Source of the DNA: Neelides folsomi
Taxonomy: Eukaryota; Arthropoda; Collembola; Neelipleona; Neelidae
Direction of reading: 5' to 3'
Assembly: GCA_034687125.1 (NCBI GenBank)
Contig: JAQGBZ010000016.1
Span: 62,001 to 126,000 of the forward strand
DNA length: 64,000 nt
Shown: one piece after another, positions 13,196 to 23,444 of the stretch
Layout: each line of letters opens with the position of its first letter
Position numbering within the stretch: the first letter of the stretch is position 1
Program-made: the position numbers and the translations under genes
Notes under the pieces: model-generated
What the model was told of the DNA's origin: nothing
The model's input: only the letters and a program-made list of their open reading frames with translations
Databases searched by the model: none

Positions 13196-15470
13196 CTAAG
13201 GGTCGTGGTCGTCGAGGGCTGGGCGGGACTTGGGGGGGCCGCGTTGAAGGAGCCCGCGTCGGACCATGTAGTCCCTCAGCGTGGTCTTGGGGACATCGAA
13301 GACGTCCGAAACATGCTGGAACGTCGCTCCACGAAGGATACAAACGGCCGCCTCGGACAAGATCTCCACCCTGTGCTTCCTGATGACGCGGATTTTCTTG
13401 GGGCGAAGGCCAGCCGGGAGCGGCGGCGGGTTTTGATCCTCCTCGTACCCCCCCCAACCCCACTCCTTCCCTGAACACAGAAGAGGTTATTGGGGATGGT
13501 GGGTTAGGAGTTCCGGCCCCCCGAGCCCGCCCCCCATCTCGTCCATCAGTTCTGAGATCCCGAGGAAGGGAAAGTCGTCGAGAGAGGCGGCCTTCTTCCT
13601 CGCTGCGGGGAGGAAGTTACGCTTCGGGGCGACTCCTCTCCGCTTCATGTACGCGCATAGAGTGGTCCGAGGAATGTCATAATGGGCCGCGGCCTGGCGC
13701 ACCGTCACTCCCGACAAGGCCAGCTCCATGGCCTTCTGGAGACGCTCGGCCCGGTCGGCCGAGTCGAGGACGGGCCCCGTGGATCGGCGAACGACGACAA
13801 CGCCCTCGTCAGCACACTCTTCCTTGCCTAAAGTGGAAATGGGTTATACGTCGGGTCCATTGGAGGCAGCGTACATCAAGCATCGACCGACAAGCAAACA
13901 AACAAAAATTGGGAGGAAATAAAGTAAAAGAGAATGAAAGCAGTGAGAAGTTTCTACAAAAATCTTCCCCAACTCGAATAATGAAATGATACCAAACTGA
14001 GGATTTCTCCTCAACAAACCATTCACAAGTGGAGTAATAAATGAATTAATAAATGTGCTTTCGAGTTGAGGACAAGCGGACAAGTAAGCTATAGTTTTAA
14101 TGAGAAAAAACATTGTTAAGTCGTCACCAGGGAAGTAGTAGTTTTTGGCGGGTTTAGAAGTTTCCAGCGTTGACTTACTGATGGGGTGGTTGACTTCGTC
14201 TGGAGCCTCTCTTGCCTTCCACTTCGACAGAGTCTTCCGCGGGATCCCGAATGCATCGGAACACTGTCTCAGAGACATCCCCGATCCGAGGGCGGCGAGG
14301 GCCGAGTCCCGGATCTCTTTCCCGTACTTGTACGCGATTCTCCCACGGGTCCCGCCTGGTGCGGAATGTGTTAGGGCTGACCCGGGGGGCCGAATCTATC
14401 CCTTTCTCTCTCCCCGCTAACGAGTTAGTAGGGACTTACCAGATAAGCCGCCGGAGCCGTCTTCAACCTATAAAAAACCATTAGAAACTGGAATGGGAAA
14501 AACACCCACTGAGATAATGGTTTGGAAAAATTACCTCGGATGAACTGCCACCGTCATCGGCGACTTCGGGCTCGATTCCGCCATCCGAATCGCCTTCTTC
14601 TTCTCCTCCAGGGTCTGCAACTTCCATTTCGTCAATTTCCTCCTTCACCATCGAAGATTCTCCTCCACTGACATTTGACAAGCCTGACATCATTTCGCAA
14701 GATTTAGAAAACAACAACTCGTTGGATAAAAAATAAATTATAAAATGAATGGGATTTTCTTGGGATTTTAAAGACACTTACGGCTATTATCCGGACCATT
14801 GGATCTCTCCAACTTCTGCATTTTGACGAGTTTGGGTAAAGGAGCTGGGGGTCGTTGTCGTTTCAAAGCCGCTTTCAAATTTGGGCGAAGAAGCGAGTGA
14901 GTCAAATCGTCTTCTTGATATTCCTCGATGTCGTCATCGTCAATGCGGTCACCTTCAGCTCTGGAAGCGTCCGGGGCGAGCCCTTTTATTTTGAGGCTCT
15001 CGGCGGCCTTGACGAGCCCTGCGAGCTTATTCTGATTCACCGACACTTCCCCGTTGTACATGAAGGTGACGAGGGCCTCCAGCTCCCAGAACTTCATGTC
15101 CTTAATGAGGATGACGAGATGGGGGGCGGGGTTGTCTGTGAGGACGCGTTCAAAGTACGTCGAACAGGCGGAGAGGATGACCCGGTGACATTTGATGCTT
15201 TTTCCCTCGCAGCTCAGTGTCACGTCCACGAACTGCTCACCCGACAGGAGTTTGCGGAAGACGGACTGGAGGACGGCCGTGTAGTTGTTCCAGCGTATGT
15301 TGAACTGGTCGGCGTCCCTCGGTCCTCCGCTCGCACCGCTGCTGCTTCCCGCCTTTCGCCCCCACCAAGAACAAGTTAGACACCTGAAGGAGAACCCGGG
15401 ACTTGTTTACCTTCGCTTTGACCCGAATCGGCGGCCGCCCTTCGCTCGAACTCTCGCCTCGTTCCGACAT
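13196..15470 (-). CDS. BTB protein with three pipsqueak-type (psq) helix-turn-helix domains
   Basis: Nuclear DNA-binding regulator of the arthropod BTB-psq class (pipsqueak, bric-a-brac, ribbon and relatives). It starts MSERGESSSEGRPP; a short intron of about 58 nt follows VKAK. The BTB domain reads DADQFNIRWNNYTAVLQSVF, FVDVTLSCEGKSIKCHRVILSACSTYFE, LIKDMKFWELEALVTFMYNG and AAESLKIKGL. Acidic linkers follow (MVKEEIDEMEV, a possible SUMO site). Three psq-type HTH units then occur in separate exons: EIRDSALAALGSGMSLRQCSD...IPRKTLSKWK (about 14210-14350), KAMELALSGVTVRQAAAHYDIPRTTLCAYMKRRG (about 13640-13740) and VEILSEAAVCILRGATFQHVSDVFDVPKTTLRDYMVRRG (about 13240-13360). Drosophila pipsqueak has four tandem psq units, bric-a-brac one. 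Orthology is not settled. The gene is tail-to-tail with another BTB gene and shares a promoter region with the gene at 15863. Confidence 0.85.
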
Positions 15471-15862
15471 GATTGTGGACAGTCGTGTTGTCTACAATGG
15501 CGGACGATGTGCGTAGGACTCCGTCTACCGAACACACGGACGTGGAGCCGACGAGGTAGACGACGGACCTGCCTCCTGGACCTTCTTTCCCCTCGTCCGC
15601 CACCCTCTCGCCCCGCCAACACGGCCCTTCCGGACACCCTCGCGGCCCAAACCCTCAACCCCAGGCCCTCTCCGCCCGCCCATCCTCCGAGGAGGGTCGG
15701 GGCCCTCGGGCGGAGGCGTACGGGCGAAAAAAAAGTGCGGGGAGGGTCGCGGCCGCAGGGAACCGAAGTCGGGGCCGATGGGTTTTGGGCAGTGCGCAGG
15801 AGTAGTGGGGTCGGAGTCGTGTAGGAGAGACGAAGTCCGTCCCTCGCACGGCCGACTCCGGC
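15471..15862. promoter_or_regulatory. Divergent GC-rich promoter between the BTB-psq gene and the membrane-protein gene
   Basis: About 390 bp of GC- and CpG-rich DNA separating start regions on opposite strands. Open frames cross it on both strands, as expected from base composition, and none looks like a protein. The layout suggests a bidirectional promoter. Confidence 0.5.
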
Positions 15863-17713
15863 GTGGCCCACACACAACTCCGCGCCAATCCAAACGTCCC
15901 CATTCAAATCCCCTCTTCAATTAATGGACGAATGCGAGGAACAATGGTCGGGAAGTTCGGGCCGGAAGTGGCGGCTTCCGCTTCCCACGAGGGAAACTCG
16001 ACAATGATGGGAACCGGAGTTGGAGTCAGTCGATGGGCCTCCTACGCGAGTGCTTCTGCTTTTCCCTCCGACAGGCTTCCGTCGCCACGGCGGCCGCCGC
16101 CCTCGTCAGTCTCCTCCTCGTCCTACCCGGATTTTAACAGTTTGGTCCAGGTGGCGTATGGCGGGTCGCTGGTGTTCATCCTCCCGCACGCCCACGAGTC
16201 CTTGCCGGCCCTGGCCCTCGCGGGGCTGTTTGCAATTCTCGCCGCTTCTGCAGCCGCTCTCCTGGCAGGGACGCTGCTCGTAATTTTAATTTCATTTCAA
16301 CAATTTTAATTACTATTTAATTTTTTATTTCATATTTTACCACCATATAGAAAAAAATTATTTTTTTTAAATTAACTAGTTTTGAATAGATTCATTATGG
16401 TCAAGTGGTGAGTTTGGAAGTGGAAATAAATTCCTCAATCCTATTAGTATGAGCCCGTGGAAAAGGTCTTAAAAAAGGTCTTTAAAAGATGAGGATTAAG
16501 AGTTCTGAGAAAAAGTGACGGGAGCGGAACGAGGAGTCCGCCGGGCTTCCCCACCCTCACCCCTCCTTTTTTTAACTCGGGCTCATCGGAAGGTCGTCCA
16601 AAATTTTTACATCCCTCTAGTCAAACATTTGTCATAAATCCCAATTAAACCAACCAGACGCTTTCCATTCCTCAACATATTTTAACAATAGCTCTTTAAT
16701 AAATAAATATAAAAATACACTTTCTCATGACTCACTAGATTGAGGAGCAGGAATTAAAAACCGTCCACATTATTCTTCAATGACAAAAGATTAAAAAATT
16801 TATGCCTTCGTCAGTTATTAATAAGTCAGTTTATTTTAAATTTTCTCATTGAAAACCATTAAAAGACGATGAAGGGTCGTGTCCAATACAAGAGGCATTT
16901 TAAAGCCATTTTAGGCCTCCTCAATGTGGAGAGCAAGGGAACATCTTTTACATATAGAGATAAAGGGCACGTTTAAACTTGGCCAACTGACGGGGAGAAA
17001 TGAGAAGTTCCAGTCGTTCTTGAAGTCAAATGTAAGACGTGAAAGTAATTAAGGAACTTTAATTTTGTATTCAGCATGAGCAGAATGTCCTCGTGGCTTG
17101 GACTCTCCTCACCGCCGTCTCCTTCTTCCCCGAGGTTCTTTTTTTATCTCCCAGATAAAGACTAATGACTCGTTCCCTCCAGGCTGGCCTCGTCCTCTTC
17201 CTCTGCCTCTTTGAATGGCGGGAGTCCGGGGGCCACCTTGCTGCTTGGGCAGTCCGGGCCATCTGCAATTTGTCCGGCTCCGTCGCTGTGGTCTCATTAT
17301 ACGTGATGGAGCGGGACGCTGCACTAGTGGCGGCCATTTCCCGCTCCCATCACTTCTACCCCCCGCCGGCTCCTCTGAGTCGTCGAGGGAGCATGTTGAG
17401 CGTTTACAGCCCTGTGTCCATCGGGAGGTCCATGGGGAGATCGATCGGACGATCCATGGACAGGTCGATGGGGAAGTCCATGGGGTCCTCGATGCGGTCA
17501 ATGCGGGGGTCCGTCCAAGGGACGCTCCGGGTCGGGGGATGTGAGATGGGGTGGGAGTCGGTTCATTTGCCCTCGGGGATTCCGGGCGGGTCAAGGATGG
17601 TCCGGTCGCGGTCGCTTTGGGACGTTGGCGGGGACGTGTGGGGAGGTGAGTGGGTGGTTCGTCGGGCCGCCTCTCATGACAGACTCCACAAACTTCGAGA
17701 CGTCGCCTTGTGA
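15863..17713 (+). CDS. Orphan multi-pass membrane protein with Arg-Ser-Met-Gly repeats
   Basis: I do not recognise the family. Three exons join in phase 0: about 15863-16279, 17075-17134 and 17183-17713. The N-terminus is Ser/Pro-rich. Hydrophobic segments follow: LVQVAYGGSLVFIL, then LPALALAGLFAILAASAA, a third built across an exon join (VLVAWTLLTAVSFFPE + AGLVLFLCLF), and AVRAICNLSGSVAVVSLY, giving probably four membrane passes. The C-terminal tail, likely cytosolic, has a tandem of degenerate four-residue units (GRSM, GRSI, DRSM, GKSM and similar) and many basic residues. The second intron would be only 48 nt, with a good branch site (ACTAATGAC) and acceptor; without it the frame stops soon after the third segment begins. 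The start codon is uncertain: several in-frame ATGs lie between 15863 and 16012. Confidence 0.6.
17418..17508 (+). repeat. Coding minisatellite, degenerate 12-nt units
   Basis: About seven imperfect copies of a 12-nt unit of the type AGGTCCATGGGG / AGATCGATCGGA, encoding the repeated Arg-Ser-Met/Ile-Gly tail of the membrane protein. The units keep the frame. Confidence 0.75.
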
Positions 17714-18055
17714 CCCGGGACTCACCGTTAACCACCCTCATTTCCCACTCTCGTTGGAACCAGCCGGACAACCCAGACGACATTTCACACACGTGTGGAA
17801 CAAACCAACTTTATTACATTGAATCATACATACAAACATCGACCACCAATTACATATATATGGGAATTAACAATATGACTCGCGAGATGAATTTTATTTT
17901 AAGCGTTTCTAAAGATTCAAATTATTTTTAATTTATGAAGCGTGTCTTTTATAATGTTTTAATGATAGTACAGTAATAACTAATTTCCTTTAAACATCAA
18001 AAGTAAAATAAACACAAAAATTTTACAATGTGAATAGGAAAGTTTAAAAGTATAG

Positions 18056-18452
18056 TTAAATATAAAACACATCAAATAATTCTGAATCCAAAGCTTTCCA
18101 AAATCCTCGTTTGTCGATGGGATGATCGAACACATCTTGTCCCACATTGAAAATCCTGAATACAAACGTTATTTTACTTTTTCTATAATTATTTATAAAC
18201 AATAGTAAATTATGTTTAATCATATTCATAATTATACAAAAATTTCCCTGGGTTTCAATTAATGATTTTTATTTATACGTCAGTTGGGTGCTTCTTAGCA
18301 GGCACACGAGTTCCTGATTTTTTCACGTAGGCTTCTTGTGAATTCACCAGTTTCTTGTATTTAACATTACTGTGGTTGAATATGTTGTCTTTCCGTTTTT
18401 TAAATAAATTTCTATTCTGTATACTCTTTAATGACAACTCAATCTTATTCAT
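18056..18452 (-). CDS. Possible small AT-rich gene or exons, unrecognised
   Basis: A 59-codon frame from ATG at 18452 to TAA at 18273 encodes a basic peptide (MNKIELSLKSIQNRNLFKK... ending TRVPAKKHPTDV). Further along the strand, an exon-like block at 18056-18155 follows a TTTGTATTCAG acceptor and reads FNVGQDVFDHPIDKRGFWK... to a stop. The two do not join in phase with a simple donor at GAC|GTATAA, so a missing exon, another frame or non-coding DNA is possible. I recognise neither piece. Confidence 0.25.
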
Positions 18453-18775
18453 ATTGAAATAAAACTTAATTTGTTAATTATTTTATTAATTATAAAAGTT
18501 TCTTTAACAAAAAGAGTTAAATGTTTGAGAAAATTTCAACGTTTTTCTTTGAAAGTACAAAGATAATGAATGTGCATTGGTCTTCAAAATTACATTACTC
18601 ATTTTGCCCCAATATTTGTGATAAGTTCAATTACATCTTAATAATAAATTAAATAATTGATTAATTTGGCAAATCTCTAGTAACGGTAAAAAATAAAATT
18701 GATCTCGCTAGTCAAATTGATTCATATTGTTAATTCCCATATAATACTCGTGATATGAAATATACTGTCGTATGG

Positions 18776-19068
18776 TTAATTAATCAAATTGCCTTTCCAC
18801 ATCTTATTATGCTTATTATATCCATATAAATGTACCTTTAAGCTTTGAGTTAATACAAGTGTCATAAATATACCATATACAAAATAGACATAAATATTAA
18901 CAATGTTGGACTCGCCGTATGTATTATTATAATCTGGAATTCTCAAATACACCAACAAACAAATAAATTTTTTTAATAATTTCGTAATTTTGTAGCCTTT
19001 ATATTTCAACTTGATAAGAGGAGCTTGCAATATCAAAAGGGTTTTTAAACCACGGTCATTAAATGTAA
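18776..19068 (-). CDS. Possible AT-rich exon with a membrane-like segment, unrecognised
   Basis: On the minus strand a TTTAG acceptor-like site near 19068 opens a frame of about 97 codons before TAA. It includes VLIYWEVTFNDRGLKTLLIL and a hydrophobic stretch NIYVYFVYGIFMTLVLTQSL. A stop-free run of this size in such AT-rich DNA is somewhat unusual but can occur by chance in 64 kb. No family is recognised. Confidence 0.2.
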
Positions 19069-19439
19069 CTTCCCAATATATTAAAACCTAAACACATTTG
19101 GCAAAATAAGTATTTTTATGTATTAGATATAACATGCAATACATATTTATGTATGTGTATTTCTTGTAGAGATATCGTATCAGTAGTTTCTCTATGAACT
19201 TGTTGAAAACATATACCAATGTCTTTTTAATATCCAATGGGTGCTCCAATTATCAATACAAATAAACGAAGATCAACTTCTATTTTTTTACTATTTAAAC
19301 TTTTATTAATTAACTGATCTTATTTGGTGAATTTTCTCGTTACCTATTATAATATATATTAGCTATCCATATATTTATAATAGTTGATATTATATGGGCA
19401 TGTTTTATTGAAAAAGAGGAGAATGACAATTTAGCATGG

Positions 19440-19790
19440 GATTTTGTGTTTGTGACCTAGTTGGTGAGTTGGGGTCATGTGAGTTGCTAATGAGTCGGAG
19501 GAGGTTGTAAAAAAGTGTGTGTGTGGGAGAGAGAGTTTTGAACAACGGAGGTTTCACCATCCGGCGGAGGGTCGGGAAGGTCCGGCCGTTGCCCTCAAAA
19601 GAATTGAGGGCGGAGAGACTCACAAGACACGACGTCACTCAACCGGATCCCTCGTAAAATCCCTCCGACTCCACAATGTCCATCCTTTAAGCCCTGGGAG
19701 TCCAAGCCTGGGACCGAAACCCAGCGATCAACCTCATTACTCATCTTGTCATCCCTCACATGACTCTCATATCTATACAAATAATCAAAT
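19440..19790. promoter_or_regulatory. GC-richer island, possible promoter or first exon
   Basis: This patch stands out from its AT-rich surroundings. On the minus strand it has short frames (MDIVESEGFYEG; FEGNGRTFPTLRRMVKPP) and donor-like GTGAGT; on the plus strand there are also short frames. It could be the first exon and promoter of a minus-strand gene running into 18-19 kb, but no join is proved. The stretch 19800-20377 holds nothing else I can identify. Confidence 0.3.
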
Positions 19791-20377
19791 GGTCAACCCG
19801 ATTTGAAATTTCATACATCCATGCACTAATATTAAACCCATATTTATTTATTTACCACTGACCAACAAAACTGGAATGGTTCAAATTCATTTGACTCTTT
19901 TAATATGAACTTTTACGCTTATTAGTTTAATTTGGCCATTAGGGTCTTAATTAACTTTAAGTTAAATATTCATATGGATAATTACAAGCTTGATAAGGAT
20001 ATACTGATATGGAGTTTAAAAGGATTTAAGAGCCGAGGAAGTTGAAGAAGATATATAAAAGTATTTTATATTATATGGAAGGTATTGATGAGAGAAATGA
20101 GGCAATGAGGAGGAATGGGGAAGATCGGAGAAACATGAGACATTGTAAAGTATCTTTGCCCTCGTTGGTCATTTACGGTCTCGATGAGGAAGGAGGATGG
20201 ATGGAGTTGAGAGTGGCGGGTCGGCGGGGTCGAAGGTCGCAATCCACAGGTTTATTCCTGGGTTGAGTAGATGGGGCGATGAGGATGGTGTGATGGGTCC
20301 CTCTGCGCAGTCCTTCATTGGCATTCTCCGGAGGAGGATCTGAAGTTCTCGACGGCGGCCGCCCATGTTTGTCTTTT

Positions 20378-20745
20378 ATGGAGTGGCGGAAGGTTCGGGA
20401 GGCGATCGCGTCCCTCGTCGCCGACCACATCTCCTCTCCTGATCTCACGTAAGTCCCCGCCAGGCCCGCCGTCCCTCACAGCCCATTTCCAGGGCCTTGG
20501 ACGAAGAGGCCATCAACTACATCTCCTGTCTCCTCTCCGACCCAGAGGCCCCGGCCATCCTCTCCGACTTCCTCGCAGCCTACGTGCCCGGGTTCGAGGA
20601 AATCCCACTGACAACTCTCAGTGCCTGGGTCGAGTCGCTGAACCAGCCCCCGCCCTCGGCCAACTTCTCCCACACACCCGATCTCGCCGATGTCTTCGCG
20701 GCCCTGGACCCTCCCTCCCGGACCACCAAGCAGACCCAGCTGATC

Positions 20746-20777
<32 letters not shown>

Positions 20778-21150
20778 CGAGAACGTACATCGGCTGCTGG
20801 AAGTCTTCCCCGAGCTCACTCGTCGTCGCGGATGTTTTTATCTTGCAACTGCGGGTGGCGATGTGGACCGAGCTGTCGGTCTCGTCCTGCTCGACGCCGA
20901 GACATCGAATTCCATTTGGCGTGAAGGAGGAACCTCGGCAGGGGGCGGGAAGAACAAGGAAGTGGACGAGGGCGAGGTTCGGGCTCGGATCGTCGCCCGA
21001 TATGGGTTCGTGGACGAGGCCGAGGACTCGAAAGAGTACAAGCCCGGGCCTTTGAAGGCAGCTCCCAAGAAACTGGTCCGATACCGCGATTCCCAAGTCG
21101 TTTCCACCAAAGGGGAGCGGTTTTCCGAAGTGAAGGACAAGAACCATTGA
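20378..21150 (+). CDS. CUEDC2: CUE domain-containing protein 2
   Basis: Ubiquitin-binding adaptor; in vertebrates it acts in mitotic checkpoint release, NF-kB signalling and steroid-receptor turnover. Two exons: MEWRKVREAIASLVADHISS ... split at LT|A by a short GTAAGT intron, then the remainder. Family marks are LSDFLAAYVPGFEEIP near the N-terminus (human EAYVPGFAHIP), a CUE-like region VHRLLEVFPELTRRR ... AGGDVDRAVGLVLL (about residues 110-150), the block ARIVARYGFVDEAEDSKEY, and the strongly conserved tail APKKLVRYRDSQVVSTKGERF. A run of twelve acidic residues precedes the CUE region. Length (about 239 aa) is slightly below the human 287 aa. RAB30 follows on the same strand after 236 bp. 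Confidence 0.93.
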
Positions 21151-21226
21151 TTACCATTTGAATACCAACATTCTTTTACTAATTGATAACTCTATTTACT
21201 AACAATTAATTAATGACTCAATGAGA

Positions 21227-21232
21227 AATAAA
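21227..21232 (+). terminator. Poly(A) signal of CUEDC2
   Basis: AATAAA 77 nt after the CUEDC2 stop codon and 155 nt before the RAB30 start codon. Confidence 0.65.
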
Positions 21233-21386
21233 GACATGAAATTCCGCATCCTTTGATTTCTTTCCTGGCGCCTGCTCGTGTGGATTTTCATCTCTGGGTA
21301 TTTGGGTATGAGTCGTGGGTAGGGAGGTTTTGCTCCTCCTCGGCCGGAGGCCGTCGTGACCATTCTTGCGGTACGACACCTCCAAC

Positions 21387-22796
21387 ATGGAGGATTACAA
21401 CTTCCTCTTCAAGGTCGTCCTGGTCGGGAACGCCGGGGTCGGGAAGACCTGTCTCGTCCGGAGGTTCACACAGGTCAGCCTCCATTCCTTTCCACTCGAG
21501 ACAGTTGGGGATTGGAGCTTTAAACCTCTTCAACCCCAACATTACATTTGTTGACAAATGATCGAAATTATCAATTGGTCAAGTTTACGGCCAATGTTGA
21601 ATGCAAAACTCATTGCATTGAGAGATTATTTGAAATCCACATTGTTTTCTATATAAATACCACAAGATAAGATATGGTTCATCCTTTTTGCTCATAAAAG
21701 TCATCGACTTATTGATATTAAAAAATACAAATGTTATTGAAGTGGATGTGTAGGAGGAAAACAAACAACTATTTAATTGTACAAGTTAGATGAATGATGA
21801 ACTTTAACTGATTTGTATTTTCAGGGTGTGTTTCCGCCAGGTCAAGGTGCTACAATTGGAGTTGACTTTATGATTAAAAGTGTGGAAGTTGGAGGAGAAA
21901 AAGTGAAGGTTTGGAAATTAATGAATTTTTAATCAATTTATGTTCTTATATTTTAAAATTTCATATATAAGCGATATGGTTAATATTGTTTATTGTATTA
22001 ACAAATGAGATTCAAATTCTCATTAGGATTGACCTACAAATTGAATGTTTTAATTGAATTTTAGCTCCAGATTTGGGACACTGCAGGACAAGAGAGATTC
22101 CGATCCATTACTCAAAGGTATTTTTGAATGAAAATATTCATTCAATTGGTTCTTCTTTAATTAACTTTTGAATTAATCATATTTTAATATTTTAGTTACT
22201 ATCGTTCAGCTCATGCCTTGATCCTCCTTTACGACGTTTCCTCTCAACCGACCTTCGATTGCCTCTCGGACTGGCTGAGGGAAATCGAGGAATTTGCCAA
22301 TGCCAAAGTCCTCAGAGTCCTCGTGGGTAAGATTTGTCGATATTAATAATAAGAGTTCAATTTATACTTAAATTAAAATTTCCTCCTTTAATTCCCATTC
22401 CAGGAAACAAAACTGACCGAGAAGACCGCGAAGTTCCCACTTTCGTCGGCGAAGATTTCGCCACGAGGAACAATATGTATTTTATGGAAACATCGGCTAA
22501 AGAAGCAGAGAACGTCGACAAACTCTTCCTAGAAATCGCTCATGCACTCATCACAGTAATCTTCCCATTTTATCCTTTAATTCAATTACCCAATAAAAGT
22601 AACATTAAAGATGAACATTAAGTTAAATGATTGGTGATAATTAAATGATGGTTCAATGGTAATTGATTGGATATTTTAGCAAGCGAAGGCCCGTGAAGGA
22701 GTCCCTTCTTCCTACGAGCCCTCGTCCCCCGCCCAAACTCTCTCGTCCGGCACCAGTGGCGGGCAGGACAGTCCTTGCTGTGCTCGACTCTCCTGA
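21387..22796 (+). CDS. RAB30: Ras-related small GTPase Rab30
   Basis: Golgi-associated Rab GTPase, involved in Golgi structure and autophagosome formation in other animals. Six exons. MEDYNFLFKVVLVGNAGVGKT contains the P-loop; then GVFPPGQGATIGVDFMIK (switch I), LQIWDTAGQERFRSITQ (switch II), SYYRSAHALILLYDVS, GNKTDREDREVP (NKxD guanine motif) and FMETSAKEAENVDKLFLE (SAK motif). The MEDY...FLFK start and FPPGQGATIGVDFMIK are diagnostic for Rab30 against Rab1, Rab8 and Rab33. The C-terminus has CC (SPCCARLS) for double geranylgeranylation, as in human CCNFN. The in-frame ATG at 21366 would add seven residues; 21387 fits the family start. Confidence 0.97.
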
Positions 22797-22819
22797 CATC
22801 ACAACACATCATTCCTCGC

Positions 22820-22825
22820 AATAAA
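22820..22825 (+). terminator. Poly(A) signal of RAB30
   Basis: AATAAA 24 nt after the stop codon. The AT-rich interval 22826-23444 contains no other supported feature. Confidence 0.6.
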
Positions 22826-23444
22826 ATATATTATTATTATTATTATATAAACCCGGAGAGTTCTCCAGACCCTCATTTACATACAAATAGGACATGCAAT
22901 CGGGGGATTAAAACCTCATTCTGAATCTCACAGAGATCTCGGTTGAATCGAAAGTCATTAGAGCCTGGTTGGAGACGTTGGGAAACTGTTTCAGGTTCAT
23001 CTGGCAACTGGATTAACGATCAACGAAAGAACCCCATTCATCATTTCATCAACATTCTTAAATTAACTAACTAAATATATACCAACTACAAAATATTTAA
23101 ATAAATCAAGAATTTTACTCTGTTAACTAAAATTCAGATTCCATTGTATTTTTAATTGGAAGGTAATTATCCAATATAAATTTCCTTAATCATTAATATA
23201 TGTAAATATCATCTTATATGGGATTTGATCACTTTGTTACTGTTTTGATTTGGATTCTATATTATAATTAATAATTCTATATTAAATTTAGAATTTTGAA
23301 AACAACGTTTGAAAGATAATAAATTGAAACTTTAGTTAATATGATGATAAATGTTCAACTTGTGTTTAGTCTTGACACCGGGATTTTTTGAACTTGAGTG
23401 AGAAGGCGTAAAAAAGAAATAAGATTGCAGTCATTGCAGTGACA

